The notes: generated from the letters alone by a model not told the origin. A stretch of 64,000 nucleotides of DNA from Bradyrhizobium sp. CCGE-LA001 (GCF_000296215.2 NZ_CP013949.1:5821501-5885500); one strand, 5' to 3'; shown: positions 1-9,233, counted from the stretch's first letter. A program made the numbers and translations.

Positions 1-1
1 C

Positions 2-127
2 GGCCAGCGCACCATTCGCGCGCTGCCGACGTTTCACCCGGCCTATCTGTTGCGCTCGCCGGCCTACAAACGGCTGGCGTGGCAGGATCTGCGGTCGATC
101 GCGAAGGCGCTGGCACAAGGCGCGTGA
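2..127 (+). CDS. Uracil-DNA glycosylase family protein, C-terminal end only (5' truncated by window edge)
   Basis: Only the last 41 codons are present, running from the window edge to the TGA at 125-127. The translation carries a TFHPAYLLR segment followed by a spaced K, W and DL, which resembles the C-terminal substrate-binding motif of family 4/5 (Fe-S) uracil-DNA glycosylases. Enzymes of that family remove uracil from DNA in base excision repair. The catalytic and Fe-S regions would lie upstream of the window, so the call depends on one motif. The gene is followed directly by a dispersed palindromic repeat. Confidence 0.7.
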   Translation, partial: GQRTIRALPTFHPAYLLRSPAYKRLAWQDLRSIAKALAQGA

Positions 128-138
128 CGTTCCATCTC

Positions 139-224
139 CGTCATTGCGAGCGCAGCGAAGTAATCCAGAGTGCCTCCGCGGAGATATCCTGGATTGCTTC
201 GTCGCAAGAGCTCCTCGCAATGAC
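139..224. repeat. Dispersed intergenic palindrome, family A (copy 1)
   Basis: The element begins CGTCATTGCGAG, runs through AATCCAG, and returns as CTGGATTGCTTCGTCGC to end in CTCCTCGCAATGAC, so the two ends are inverted repeats able to form a long hairpin. A second copy with the same arms lies at 40375-40490. It fills the gap between two convergent genes and probably acts at most as a transcript end or structure element. Confidence 0.85.
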
Positions 225-239
225 AACCGAGAGAGCGCG

Positions 240-1748
240 CTACGTCCCCTTCGGCCGCACGATCGCCCAACCGATGCGCAGGAGCTGTTGGCGGCCGGTG
301 ACCAGCCATTCGAAGGCGCGCGGGACTTCCGGCACGATGTCGGGGAAGCGCTTCAGGATCTCCGGCGGCGGCGTGCCGGCAGTGTCGGAGGCGCGCCAGA
401 CGACGACACCGCCGGTTTCCCTGAATTTGGTCTGGTTCATCCACGGCGTGCGCGCAGGATCGGCGTCGATGAACAGATGCGGCCGGCCGGAATGCAGCGT
501 GATCAGGCTCGCAAGCTGAGTCTCGCCGGCGACCGCGCGCAGGCGCTGGTTGGTGCGACGCGCGAAGCTCTCGTCGAAGAAATCCGCGATCGCGCGCGCC
601 GGTATCGAGGTCGCGATTTCCCCGGTGCCGGTCCAGGGCATGAGCAGGACGGCGAGCACGACGCCGATGGCAGGCGCGACGACCGCGGCGGCCCACACCA
701 TGCGCAGCATTCGCGCGCGGCGCATCGCGATCAGATCGCCGGCGGCAACGACCACGGCGAGGCCCGACATCAACAGCACAACGGCGGCGCCGCCGACGAC
801 GGATTCCAGCCCGAGCAAGCCTGAGATCAGCACCGCCCCGAGTGCGGGCGCGGCCGCGAAGAAATAGACGAAATTGCGCGCGAGCGGCGCGACCGGCGGC
901 CGGTAGATGATCGGCGGCTCCTCGCCCTTACCGGCAAACAGGCCGGTGTTGAGGAAAGTCAATGCGGGGATCGCCGCCGCGCCAAGCACGAGGCCACCAA
1001 GCAGCCAGGCTGCGTGCAGCGCGCGGGCGTTGAGCTCGGAGGCCTGCGGCAAGGCCGGCAGCGTCAACGTCTCGGCACGCATCAGCCAGACCGCGTAGGG
1101 CAGCGCCAGCACGGCGACCACGATCGATGCGAACAGCGGATCCAGCCCGCGCAGCGTCCTGCGACCGCCGGCGGTCGAAACCGCGAAGGCGACGATCAGC
1201 AGGAGAAGGAAGATCGCCGCAGGCGTCGTGAGCAACAGCAGGCCGGCCTCGATCGACCAGGCGAACCAGGCATTGCCGCGGCGTTGGCCGATGATCTGCC
1301 AGGAGTGCAGCAGCAACAGCGCCCAGAGCGGCCGCGCCAGCACCAGCGGACCGAAATCGAGCGCAGGCGAGGAGAAGGCCAGCACCGTCATGGTCAAGAG
1401 CACGGCGAGCACCGCCTGCTGCGAGCCGACCACGGCGCGGGCGAGATAATAGAGCGCAATGAAGGTCGCGATCTCGCAGAGCTGGGCGAGGACATAGACA
1501 CCCAGCATGTGGCCGCCGGCGGCGCGATAGGAGATGTCGGCTAGCCAGATCGGCAAGGGCGGGCCGAGATCGGTGCCGACCTGGTACTCCCGGCCGAAGG
1601 CCAGCAGCGTCGCAAGGGTGCCGGGCGGGCTGCGGTAGAACACCAGCGCGACGAACAGCCACATCGCAGCCTGCAGCAGCACGGCGATCCACACGATCAG
1701 CCGCGGCCGGGCGCGAATGAGCTCGATGACCAGGGAGGTAAACCGCAT
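240..1748 (-). CDS. Glycosyltransferase family 39-like polytopic membrane protein
   Basis: The 502-residue product is very hydrophobic, with about ten predicted membrane segments spread over its length and a soluble C-terminal tail of roughly 120 residues. The layout of an N-terminal membrane helix, a periplasmic loop and then clustered helices resembles GT39/ArnT-type enzymes, which move sugars from polyprenyl phosphate on the outer face of the inner membrane. The ATG at 1748 is preferred to a TTG 24 bases upstream. No catalytic acidic motif could be confirmed by eye, so the substrate is unknown. The gene is convergent with the glycosylase gene. Confidence 0.6.
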   Translation of the reverse strand: MRFTSLVIELIRARPRLIVWIAVLLQAAMWLFVALVFYRSPPGTLATLLAFGREYQVGTDLGPPLPIWLADISYRAAGGHMLGVYVLAQLCEIATFIALYYLARAVVGSQQAVLAVLLTMTVLAFSSPALDFGPLVLARPLWALLLLHSWQIIGQRRGNAWFAWSIEAGLLLLTTPAAIFLLLLIVAFAVSTAGGRRTLRGLDPLFASIVVAVLALPYAVWLMRAETLTLPALPQASELNARALHAAWLLGGLVLGAAAIPALTFLNTGLFAGKGEEPPIIYRPPVAPLARNFVYFFAAAPALGAVLISGLLGLESVVGGAAVVLLMSGLAVVVAAGDLIAMRRARMLRMVWAAAVVAPAIGVVLAVLLMPWTGTGEIATSIPARAIADFFDESFARRTNQRLRAVAGETQLASLITLHSGRPHLFIDADPARTPWMNQTKFRETGGVVVWRASDTAGTPPPEILKRFPDIVPEVPRAFEWLVTGRQQLLRIGWAIVRPKGT

Positions 1749-1844
1749 GCAACGTCCGAAAGATGCAGCCAACCCGTCCAGCCGGCCCTATTCGCTCACA
1801 TCTGATTTGATAAAGGGCGCTGCGGGTCGTGGCAACCGCCGCAC

Positions 1845-1934
1845 GTCGTAATGCCCGGGCTTGTCCCGGGCATCCACGTATTTCGGAGCGGCAGCAGAAG
1901 ACGTGGATGGCCGGGTCAAGCCCGGCCATGACGA
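1845..1934. repeat. Dispersed intergenic palindrome, family B (copy 1)
   Basis: The arms read ATGCCCGGGCTTGTCCCGGGC and CATCCACGT on the left, and ACGTGGATGGCCGGG and AAGCCCGGCCATGACG on the right. They form a long imperfect hairpin. A second copy lies at 28996-29080. It sits between rnhB and the upstream GT39-like gene. Confidence 0.85.
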
Positions 1935-1957
1935 ATGAGAAGTTGTACCGGGATCAG

Positions 1958-2791
1958 CTAGAGATTTGCGGCGGCACTGGTCTCGACGCTCGCCTCCACC
2001 CGCACCTCGACCTCGGTCACCGAGAACAGGTCGTGCACCGGCTCGACCGTCCACGGCATGTGCTTGGCGCGGGCGGCGGCGACGGGGGCGAAGAAGCTGC
2101 GGTGGTGGATGGAGGGGCCGAGACGGTCGAGTGCGTCGAGATGCTCGGGGACGGCATAGCCCTTGTGCTGCTCGAAACCGTAGCCGGGACAGTCCTGCGC
2201 CAGCGCGCACATCAGCCGGTCGCGGGTGACCTTGGCGACGATGGATGCCGCCGCGATCGACAGCACGATGCCGTCACCGCCGATCACGGCTTCGCAGTCG
2301 CATTCCGTGTCGAGCCGGTCGCGGCCGTCGACGAACACGTGCCGGGGCCGTTCAGGCAAAGCCACCACCGCGCGCTTGAGCGCCCATAGCGAGGCGCGCA
2401 GGATGTTGTCGCGGTCGATCCGCGAAGGCGAGGCGACGGCAACCGAGACTTGCGCGGTGGCGCAGATCTTGTCGAACAGCTTTTCGCGTTCCTCGGCGGT
2501 CAGCCGCTTCGAATCGTCGATGCCGCGCGGGATACGATCGGGATCGAGAATCACCGCCGCCGCCACCACGGGACCGGCGAGCGGGCCGCGGCCGGCCTCG
2601 TCGCAACCGGCCACCGGCCAGACGCCGCGCTTGATCAGCGCGCGCTCGCGGCGGAAACTCGGCGGCGCGATGGCGATGATGCCTTTCTTGCCAGCCGGAG
2701 CTTTGGCTGCCTTGCCAGGCGTAGCCTTCGTCGCAGCATCCTTTGCTGGTGCGGCCCTGGCCGGCTTCCTGACAGACTTGTCCCGAATCAT
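1958..2791 (-). CDS. rnhB: Ribonuclease HII
   Basis: RNase HII cleaves the RNA strand of RNA-DNA hybrids and nicks at misincorporated ribonucleotides. The catalytic signature DEAGRGPLAGPVVAAAV is present, followed by DDSKRLT and HKGYA, as expected for the family. The chosen ATG at 2791 gives 277 residues; an in-frame TTG lies 36 bases upstream. The first roughly 55 residues are an Ala/Lys/Pro-rich basic tail that precedes the folded domain. Such tails are common in Bradyrhizobium and relatives and are probably disordered. The C-terminus extends about 40 residues beyond the usual core. Confidence 0.95.
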   Translation of the reverse strand: MIRDKSVRKPARAAPAKDAATKATPGKAAKAPAGKKGIIAIAPPSFRRERALIKRGVWPVAGCDEAGRGPLAGPVVAAAVILDPDRIPRGIDDSKRLTAEEREKLFDKICATAQVSVAVASPSRIDRDNILRASLWALKRAVVALPERPRHVFVDGRDRLDTECDCEAVIGGDGIVLSIAAASIVAKVTRDRLMCALAQDCPGYGFEQHKGYAVPEHLDALDRLGPSIHHRSFFAPVAAARAKHMPWTVEPVHDLFSVTEVEVRVEASVETSAAANL

Positions 2792-2865
2792 GGCCGGGAT
2801 CGTGCGCAACCAGCCGGGCCAGCGCAACCGGGAACCCAGGATAATTCCCGTTATTCAGGCCGGCC

Positions 2866-3321
2866 CTACGCTGCCAGATGCACCCGTCGGTCTTCACCCA
2901 CCTCGATGCCGGGCGCGACCACGGCCTCCCAGACATGACCGTCGGGATCTGAAAAATAGCCGCAATAGCCGCCGTAATCGGTCTCGCCCGCAGCCTTCAG
3001 CAGCCGCGCTCCCTTGCTGACCGCGAAAGCCAGTACGGTATCGACCTCCTCGCGTGTCCGGCAATTCCAGGCGAGCGTCATGCCGCGGAAGGCCTGCGGC
3101 CGCGGCTTGTCCGGCAAGGTGGCATCAGCAGCAAGCTGATCCCAGTGAAACAGGGCAAGCACCGGACCGCCGGTATCGTAAAAGGCGACGGCTTCGCCGG
3201 TTGCCTTCATCCGGCGCGAGAAACCGAGCGCGTCGTAGAAGGCGATGCTGGTGCGGATGTCGCTCACACCTAACGTAATCACGGTGAGCCGCGGTACCGG
3301 CACGATGAGTTCCTTGGCCAT
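2866..3321 (-). CDS. VOC (glyoxalase/bleomycin resistance) superfamily protein
   Basis: The 151-residue protein has two beta-alpha-beta-beta-beta repeats typical of the vicinal oxygen chelate fold, beginning with VITLGVSDIRTSIAFYDALG and ending with a GYFSDPDGHVWE strand. The terminal Glu in DGHVWE is a usual metal ligand in this superfamily. The reaction cannot be read from sequence, because the superfamily includes glyoxalases, dioxygenases and resistance proteins. It lies 22 bases downstream of a radical SAM gene on the same strand and is probably co-transcribed with it. Confidence 0.85.
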   Translation of the reverse strand: MAKELIVPVPRLTVITLGVSDIRTSIAFYDALGFSRRMKATGEAVAFYDTGGPVLALFHWDQLAADATLPDKPRPQAFRGMTLAWNCRTREEVDTVLAFAVSKGARLLKAAGETDYGGYCGYFSDPDGHVWEAVVAPGIEVGEDRRVHLAA

Positions 3322-3343
3322 GCGAGCTCTTCCACTTCTCCGG

Positions 3344-4519
3344 TCAGAACAGGCTCAGCTGATCGCCGTTCCGCTTTGGCCGCGCAAAGTGATCCGTCGT
3401 CAGCCTGGAGCGCCGCTTGTTGAGGCCGAGCCTGTCGCAGGCGATCTCGAAGCGGCGGCCGATGGTCCAGGCCATTGGGCCGGTTCCCTTCATCCGCTCG
3501 CCCCATTTCGCATCGTAGTCGCGGCCGCCCCGCATGTCGCGGATCAGCGTAAAGACGTGACGGTAGCGGTCCGGATAGTTCGCCATCAGCCATTCGCGGA
3601 AGAGATCTCGCACCTCCAGCGGCAGCCGCAGCAGCACGTAAGCGGCTTCCTTGACGCCGGCATGGGCGGCGGCATCGAGGATGCGCTCGATCTCGGAATC
3701 GTTCAGCGCGGGGATCACGGGTGCGACCATCACCGTGGTCGGGATGCCGGCGTCCGACAGCTGCTTGAGCGCTTCCAGCCGCTTCGGCGGCGTCGCGGCG
3801 CGCGGCTCCATGGTGCGTGCAAGCTTCGGATCGAGCGTAGTGACGGAGATCGCGACCTTGGCGAGATTGCGCTCGGCCATCCGTGAAAGAATGTCGATAT
3901 CGCGCACCACCAGCGCCGATTTGGTGACGATGCCGACGGGATGCCCGGCGCGCTCCAGCACTTCGAGGATGCCGCGCATGATCTTCCGCTCGCGCTCGAT
4001 CGGCTGATAGGGATCGGTATTGGTGCCGATCGCAATCATGCGCGGCTCATAGCCGGACGCGGCGAGCTCCTTCTCCAGCAGCGCCGGCGCATCGGGCTTG
4101 GCCAACAGCTTCGACTCGAAATCGAGCCCGGGCGAGAGGCCGAGATAGGCGTGGGTCGGCCGCGCGAAACAATAGACGCAACCGTGCTCGCAGCCACGAT
4201 AAGGATTGATCGAGCGATCGAAGCCGATGTCGGGAGAATCGTTGCGGGTGATCACCTTGCGCGAGGTGTCGACGGCGACGCTGGTCTTGAACGGCGGCAG
4301 CTCTTCCAGGCTCTGCCAGCCATCGTCGAAGGCGACGCGCGCTTCGGCCTCATAGCGGCCGCTGGCGTTGGACTGGGCACCCCGCCCTCGCCTGCGCGTG
4401 CGGTCGATGGCAACGCCAAGTTCTGGAAAGTCCGCGGGTAAATCAGAGTCCGCACCCGCCGGCTCGGAGGGCGCCTTGACCGGCGGGTGCTTGAGAGCAT
4501 GAGAGGACGCTGGACTCAT
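3344..4519 (-). CDS. Radical SAM protein, PA0069 / Rv2578c-like family
   Basis: The radical SAM cluster motif C-x3-C-x2-C is visible as CEHGCVYC near residue 110, followed by ARPTHAYLGLSPG. This matches the uncharacterised PA0069-type branch related to spore photoproduct lyase-like proteins. The first 90 residues are a charged, low-complexity leader. The 391-residue length fits the family. The protein should bind a 4Fe-4S cluster and S-adenosylmethionine; its substrate is not known. The VOC gene follows closely on the same strand. Confidence 0.88.
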   Translation of the reverse strand: MSPASSHALKHPPVKAPSEPAGADSDLPADFPELGVAIDRTRRRGRGAQSNASGRYEAEARVAFDDGWQSLEELPPFKTSVAVDTSRKVITRNDSPDIGFDRSINPYRGCEHGCVYCFARPTHAYLGLSPGLDFESKLLAKPDAPALLEKELAASGYEPRMIAIGTNTDPYQPIERERKIMRGILEVLERAGHPVGIVTKSALVVRDIDILSRMAERNLAKVAISVTTLDPKLARTMEPRAATPPKRLEALKQLSDAGIPTTVMVAPVIPALNDSEIERILDAAAHAGVKEAAYVLLRLPLEVRDLFREWLMANYPDRYRHVFTLIRDMRGGRDYDAKWGERMKGTGPMAWTIGRRFEIACDRLGLNKRRSRLTTDHFARPKRNGDQLSLF

Positions 4520-4574
4520 GACGCGAAGATAGCACGAGCCCGGAACAAATCAAGAACACAAACCAAAAAGCGTT

Positions 4575-4599
4575 AAAACAACCCCATGCACAGTAGCGC
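4575..4599. repeat. Short dispersed element, copy 1 (identical to 50535-50559)
   Basis: A 25-base stretch with core ACCCCATGCACAGTAGCGC is identical here and at 50535-50559, and in both places it follows an AAAACA run. Both copies lie in intergenic DNA and are unrelated in surrounding sequence. No coding or palindromic explanation was found. Confidence 0.8.
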
Positions 4600-4620
4600 C
4601 CACCTTACGGGCGCACGCCT

Positions 4621-4634
4621 TTGACCTGCCGCAA
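4621..4634 (+). promoter_or_regulatory. Possible FixK2/FNR-type box upstream of phosphoketolase operon
   Basis: The sequence TTGACCTGCCGCAA fits the looser FixK2 pattern TTG(A/C)-N6-(T/G)CAA described for Bradyrhizobium. Its centre is about 102 bp before the chosen phosphoketolase start, which would allow activation from -41 with a 5' UTR near 60 bases. The second half-site is GCAA and not TCAA, so this is weaker than the boxes at 58-62 kb. Confidence 0.4.
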
Positions 4635-4729
4635 CACCTGCGTCACCCCGATTTCGTTTGATGCCCGTCACGGATCGATCGCGCCGGAACAAAGTTGGTG
4701 ACGATCGCTGGGTGAAGGTCGGCAACAAC

Positions 4730-7144
4730 ATGACAAATCAACAACAATCGCGAGCGGCGAGCAGCGACCTCGATCTGCTCGATCGCTATTGGCGCGCTGC
4801 GAACTACCTTTCCGTCGGGCAGATCTACCTGCTCGACAATCCGCTGCTGCGCGAGCCGCTGCGGCCCGAGCACATCAAGCCGCGCTTGCTCGGCCATTGG
4901 GGCACGACGCCCGGGTTGAACTTCATCTATGCCCATCTCAATCGCGTGATCCGCGCGCTGGACCTCAGCGTGATCTACATCTGCGGCCCCGGCCATGGCG
5001 GCCCGGGCATGGTCGCCAACACCTATCTCGAAGGCAGCTACAGCGAGATCTATCCCGAAATCGCCCGCGATGCGGACGGATTGCGCAAGCTGTTCAGGCA
5101 GTTCTCCTTCCCCGGCGGCATTCCGAGCCACGCGGCGCCCGAGACGCCAGGGTCGATCCACGAGGGCGGCGAGCTCGGCTATGCGCTGGTGCACGCCTAT
5201 GGCGCCGCCTTCGACAATCCTGACCTGATCGTGGCCTGCGTCGTCGGCGACGGCGAGGCAGAGACCGGTCCGCTCGCTGCGTCCTGGCACTCCAACAAGT
5301 TCCTCAACCCGGCCCATGACGGCGCGGTGCTGCCGATCCTGCATCTCAACGGCTACAAGATCGCCAACCCTACCGTGCTCGGGCGGATGCGGGACGAGGA
5401 AATTCGCAATCTCTTCCGCGGCTTCGGCCACGAGCCGCTGTTCGTCGAAGGCGACGATCCCAGATTGATGCACCAGTCCATGGCGGACGCGCTCGACGTG
5501 GCGCTCGCCAGCATTCGCTCGATCCGGCAGCATGCCCGCGATGGACGCACGACGATCGAGCGGCCGCGCTGGCCGATGATCGTGCTGCGCAGTCCCAAGG
5601 GCTGGACCGGGCCGAAAGAGGTTGACGGCAAGAAGGTCGAAGGCTTCTGGCGTGCGCACCAGGTTCCCGTTTCAGGCTGCCGCGACAACCCGGCGCACCT
5701 TAAAGTGCTCGAAGACTGGATGCGCAGCTACGAGCCGGACAAGCTGTTCGACTCGAGCGGCGCACTGATTCCCGAGCTTCAGGCGCTGGCACCCGACGGC
5801 CCGCGGCGGATGGGCGCCAATCCGCACGCCAATGGCGGGCTCCTGAAGAAAGAGCTGAAACTGCCGGACTTCCGCAGCTTCGCCGTGGAGGTGCCGCAGC
5901 CCGGCGGCGTCATCGCCGAAGCCACGCGCGAGCTCGGCAAATTCCTGCGCGACGTCATCCGCCTCAACGCCAAGGAGCGCAACTTCCGCATCATGGGCCC
6001 GGACGAGACCGCGTCAAACCGGCTGGACGCGGTGTTCGAGGCCACCGAACGCGTCTGGATGGAGCCGACCGAGCCCTACGACGTGCATCTCGCGCAGGAC
6101 GGGCGTGTGATGGAGGTGCTCAGCGAGCATCTCTGCCAGGGCTGGCTCGAGGGCTATCTGCTCACCGGCAGGCATGGCTTCTTCTCCTGCTACGAGGCTT
6201 TCATCCACATCGTCGATTCCATGTTCAACCAGCATGCCAAATGGCTGAAGGTGACGCGCGAATTGCCGTGGCGCCGCCCGATCGCCTCGCTCAATTATCT
6301 CCTGACTTCGCATGTCTGGCGCCAGGACCATAACGGCTTCAGCCACCAGGACCCTGGTTTCGTCGATCTCGTCGCCAACAAGAAGGCCGATATCGTCCGC
6401 ATCTATTTCCCCCCGGACGCTAACACGCTGCTGTGGATCGCCGATCACTGCCTGCGCACCTACAACCGCATCAACGTGATCGTCGCCGGCAAGCAGCCGG
6501 CGCCGCAATGGCTGTCGATGCAGGATGCGGCCACGCATTGCGATGCCGGCATCGGCATCTGGAGCTGGGCGGGCACGGAGGATGCGAGTGCAGAGCCCGA
6601 CGTCGTGATGGCCTGCGCCGGCGACGTGCCGACATTGGAAACGCTCGCCGCCGTCGACCTCCTGCGCAAGGCGCTGCCGGACCTGAAAATCCGCGTCGTC
6701 AACGTCGTCGACCTGATGACGCTGCAACCGAGGGAACAGCATCCGCACGGCCTCTCCGGCCGCGACTTCGACGGCCTGTTCACAGCGGACAAGCCTGTCA
6801 TCTTCGCCTATCACGGCTACCCCTATCTCATTCACCGGCTGACCTATAATCGCACCAACCATGCCGGCATGCATGTGCGCGGCTTTGCCGAGGAAGGCAC
6901 CACAACGACGCCGTTCGACATGGTCGTGCTCAACAAGCTCGACCGCTACCACCTCGCCATCGAGGCGATCGAGCGCGTGCCTGGTCTCGCGACCAAAGCG
7001 GCGGGGATCAAGCAGCAATTCCGCGACAAGCTGATCGAGCACGCCCGCTATGTCCGCGAGCACGGCGAGGACATGCCCGAGGTTCAGGGCTGGGTCTGGC
7101 CGAACAGTTCCGGCGGCAACACGCCGGCCGAAGCCGGCGACTGA
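4730..7144 (+). CDS. xfp: Phosphoketolase (xylulose-5-P / fructose-6-P)
   Basis: This thiamine-diphosphate enzyme splits xylulose 5-phosphate or fructose 6-phosphate with inorganic phosphate to give acetyl phosphate plus glyceraldehyde 3-phosphate or erythrose 4-phosphate. The family landmarks GPGHGGPGMVANTYLEGS and GDGEAETGPLAASWHSNKFL (the ThDP-binding GDG region) are intact. The length of about 804 residues is normal. ATG at 4730 was chosen because the family begins close to this point; an upstream in-frame ATG at 4658 would add 24 atypical residues. Acetate kinase follows after four bases, so the pair converts sugar phosphate to acetate with ATP gain. A FixK2-like site lies upstream. Confidence 0.96.
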   Translation: MTNQQQSRAASSDLDLLDRYWRAANYLSVGQIYLLDNPLLREPLRPEHIKPRLLGHWGTTPGLNFIYAHLNRVIRALDLSVIYICGPGHGGPGMVANTYLEGSYSEIYPEIARDADGLRKLFRQFSFPGGIPSHAAPETPGSIHEGGELGYALVHAYGAAFDNPDLIVACVVGDGEAETGPLAASWHSNKFLNPAHDGAVLPILHLNGYKIANPTVLGRMRDEEIRNLFRGFGHEPLFVEGDDPRLMHQSMADALDVALASIRSIRQHARDGRTTIERPRWPMIVLRSPKGWTGPKEVDGKKVEGFWRAHQVPVSGCRDNPAHLKVLEDWMRSYEPDKLFDSSGALIPELQALAPDGPRRMGANPHANGGLLKKELKLPDFRSFAVEVPQPGGVIAEATRELGKFLRDVIRLNAKERNFRIMGPDETASNRLDAVFEATERVWMEPTEPYDVHLAQDGRVMEVLSEHLCQGWLEGYLLTGRHGFFSCYEAFIHIVDSMFNQHAKWLKVTRELPWRRPIASLNYLLTSHVWRQDHNGFSHQDPGFVDLVANKKADIVRIYFPPDANTLLWIADHCLRTYNRINVIVAGKQPAPQWLSMQDAATHCDAGIGIWSWAGTEDASAEPDVVMACAGDVPTLETLAAVDLLRKALPDLKIRVVNVVDLMTLQPREQHPHGLSGRDFDGLFTADKPVIFAYHGYPYLIHRLTYNRTNHAGMHVRGFAEEGTTTTPFDMVVLNKLDRYHLAIEAIERVPGLATKAAGIKQQFRDKLIEHARYVREHGEDMPEVQGWVWPNSSGGNTPAEAGD

Positions 7145-7148
7145 AGCC

Positions 7149-8327
7149 ATGTCGGACACGGTCCTTGTCCTCAACGCGGGCTCGTCGAGCATCAAGTTCA
7201 GCCTGTTCGAGCTCGCGGCATCCGGCCCCGCCCTGCTCTGCAGCGGCCTGCTCGACGAGCACGAGGCAACGCCCAGGCTCGTGGTGAAGAGCCCTATGGG
7301 CGAGGATTTGTTCGAGACGCGGAAGGATGCGTCGGATGGGGACAGCGGCCATCTGTTCTTCGACGTGCTGGCGTTCATCGTGGAGCGTTTCGGCGAGCAC
7401 CGCCTGCGCGCGGTCGGTCACCGCATCGTCCACGGCGGGCCGGACTATTCCGGACCGGTGGCGCTGACGGACGAGGTCTACGCCAGGCTGGAGGCACTGG
7501 CGCCGCTGGCCCCGTTGCACCAACCACGTTGTCTGGAGCCGGTCCGCAGCATCAAGGCGATCCGGCCGGATCTGACGCAAGTCGCCTGCTTCGACACCGC
7601 CTTCCACCACAGCCTGTCGCCGACGGCGCGCCGCTTCGCAATTCCCAGGCAATTGGAGCAGCGCGGCATCCGTCGCTACGGCTTCCACGGCCTCTCCTTC
7701 GAATACATCGCCGGGTGCCTCGCCGAGATCGCGCCGCACCTCGTTGCAAAGCGCACCGTAATCGCCCATCTCGGCAATGGCGCGAGCCTGTGCGCCCTGC
7801 GCGATGGCCGCAGCGTCGACACCACGATGGGATTGACGCCGCTCGACGGCCTCGTGATGGGCACGCGCTGCGGCACGATCGATCCCGGCGTGCTGCTCTA
7901 TCTGCAGCAGCACGAGAACATGTCCGTCGAGCAGGTCCAGAAGCTGCTCTATCACGAGTCCGGTTTGCTCGGCGTCTCCGGTCTCTCCGCGGACATGCGC
8001 ACGCTGCTCGCGAGCGGCACGGCTGCGGCACGCGAGGCGATCGACCTCTTCGTCCTCCGCGCGGCGCAAGAGATCGCGATGATGGCGGCCACGCTCGGTG
8101 GACTGGACTGCCTGGTCTTCACCGGCGGCATCGGCGAGCATGCCAAGGAGATCCGTAGCGCGATCGGCGAGCGTCTTGGCTGGCTCGGCGTGCGCATCGA
8201 TGCCGCTGCGAACGATGCGGGGCGCGAGCGCATCAGCCGGGGCGATAGCAGCGTCGAGGTGTTCATCGTTCCGACGAACGAGGAACTGACGATCGCGCGG
8301 CATTGCGCGGCAGTGTTGCGATCATGA
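7149..8327 (+). CDS. ackA: Acetate kinase
   Basis: Acetate kinase uses acetyl phosphate and ADP to make acetate and ATP. The N-terminal NAGSSSIKFSLF phosphate-binding segment, HRIVHGG, FDTAFHH, RYGFHGLS, HLGNGAS and TGGIGEH motifs are all present, so the enzyme appears complete at 392 residues. The ATG at 7149 lies four bases after the xfp stop and replaces a longer open frame that overlaps xfp. Coupling to xfp indicates a phosphoketolase-acetate kinase branch with no need for phosphotransacetylase. Confidence 0.96.
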   Translation: MSDTVLVLNAGSSSIKFSLFELAASGPALLCSGLLDEHEATPRLVVKSPMGEDLFETRKDASDGDSGHLFFDVLAFIVERFGEHRLRAVGHRIVHGGPDYSGPVALTDEVYARLEALAPLAPLHQPRCLEPVRSIKAIRPDLTQVACFDTAFHHSLSPTARRFAIPRQLEQRGIRRYGFHGLSFEYIAGCLAEIAPHLVAKRTVIAHLGNGASLCALRDGRSVDTTMGLTPLDGLVMGTRCGTIDPGVLLYLQQHENMSVEQVQKLLYHESGLLGVSGLSADMRTLLASGTAAAREAIDLFVLRAAQEIAMMAATLGGLDCLVFTGGIGEHAKEIRSAIGERLGWLGVRIDAAANDAGRERISRGDSSVEVFIVPTNEELTIARHCAAVLRS

Positions 8328-8351
8328 TGAGATAGGCACCTGGCACTGCTG

Positions 8352-8368
8352 CTCTCCCGCAAGGAGAG
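8352..8368. terminator. Short hairpin between convergent ackA and DUF155 gene
   Basis: CTCTCC and GGAGAG pair across a five-base CGCAA loop. It looks like a truncated member of the 'tctccc...gggaga' palindrome family D found at 11131 and 25245. No T-run follows, so intrinsic termination is doubtful. Confidence 0.3.
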
Positions 8369-8393
8369 AGGGCACAAGAATACGCAGTCCGAA

Positions 8394-9233
8394 CTAATGC
8401 GTGCCCGTCAATATCTGGTAACAGCTAATCACGACCTCGATGACGATCAGCACCACCACCGCGATCTCGAGGCGGAGTGAGCGCCTTGTGTCGATGATGT
8501 CGGTAAGCGCATTCGCGGTCTCCGACACGGCCGCGAGCTTGCGCTCGAGCGTGTCGAGGCGCTCCTTCAGCTCGTACTCGTCCTCGAGACGTGAATAGAG
8601 CCGATCGAGCTCGGGCTTCTCCCAGAGCACGTCGGGTTTTTCGGCCACGGCGACGCGGCCGGCGACGCGCTGCTGCACCAGCAGCGCGTTTCCGATCAGT
8701 TGCAGGATGCCCTTGCGGCCGGGCGGCGTGCGACCCTGCTCGGCGAGCATGCGCGCGAACGGCTCGATCACGTCGAAGACCGCGGCGACGCGCCGCTCGT
8801 CGCGCGCCAACGAGGTGCTCTTGGCGAGCGCGTCCGCGATCAGGAGCAGGCGGTCGTCGGAGAATTTGGCGAGGCAGATTGGACCGCCCGGCTGGATCGC
8901 CTCGGCATTCTCATCCTTGCAGAGCTGCGCCTGCGCGGTCTCCTCCTCATGGGGGCTGAGCTCGCCGATCACGCGCGACTTCAGACTGTCGATCACGACC
9001 TTCTCCTCCGAAGGCAAAAGACCGATCAGCACCACGACGCCGTAGCGGAAGATCACGACGAGGCCGGCATGGACGCGGAAGGCGGCCGGCGTCGAGGACA
9101 CCAACGTGCCGAGCTCGAGGCCGGAAGCGTTGATGCGGTCGCCGAGCATCAGCGCGCGAATCCGCAACGTCGGCGCGGCGTCCTGCTTCGGCGTTGCGGC
9201 TGCGGCGCTGGCGGCAAGGTGATCGGCGTTCAT
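8394..9233 (-). CDS. RMD1/YagE family (DUF155) protein with C-terminal membrane anchor
   Basis: The 279-residue protein matches the layout of the RMD1/YagE (DUF155) family: a mixed alpha/beta N-terminal half, a long charged helical region (residues about 190-245), and a single hydrophobic C-terminal helix with the run LEIAVVVLIVIEVVISCYQI. In yeast the homologues are mitochondrial inner-membrane proteins linked to translation; the bacterial role is unsettled. The ATG at 9233 was chosen over a 77-residue upstream extension of unrelated composition. It is convergent with ackA. Confidence 0.75.
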   Translation of the reverse strand: MNADHLAASAAAATPKQDAAPTLRIRALMLGDRINASGLELGTLVSSTPAAFRVHAGLVVIFRYGVVVLIGLLPSEEKVVIDSLKSRVIGELSPHEEETAQAQLCKDENAEAIQPGGPICLAKFSDDRLLLIADALAKSTSLARDERRVAAVFDVIEPFARMLAEQGRTPPGRKGILQLIGNALLVQQRVAGRVAVAEKPDVLWEKPELDRLYSRLEDEYELKERLDTLERKLAAVSETANALTDIIDTRRSLRLEIAVVVLIVIEVVISCYQILTGTH

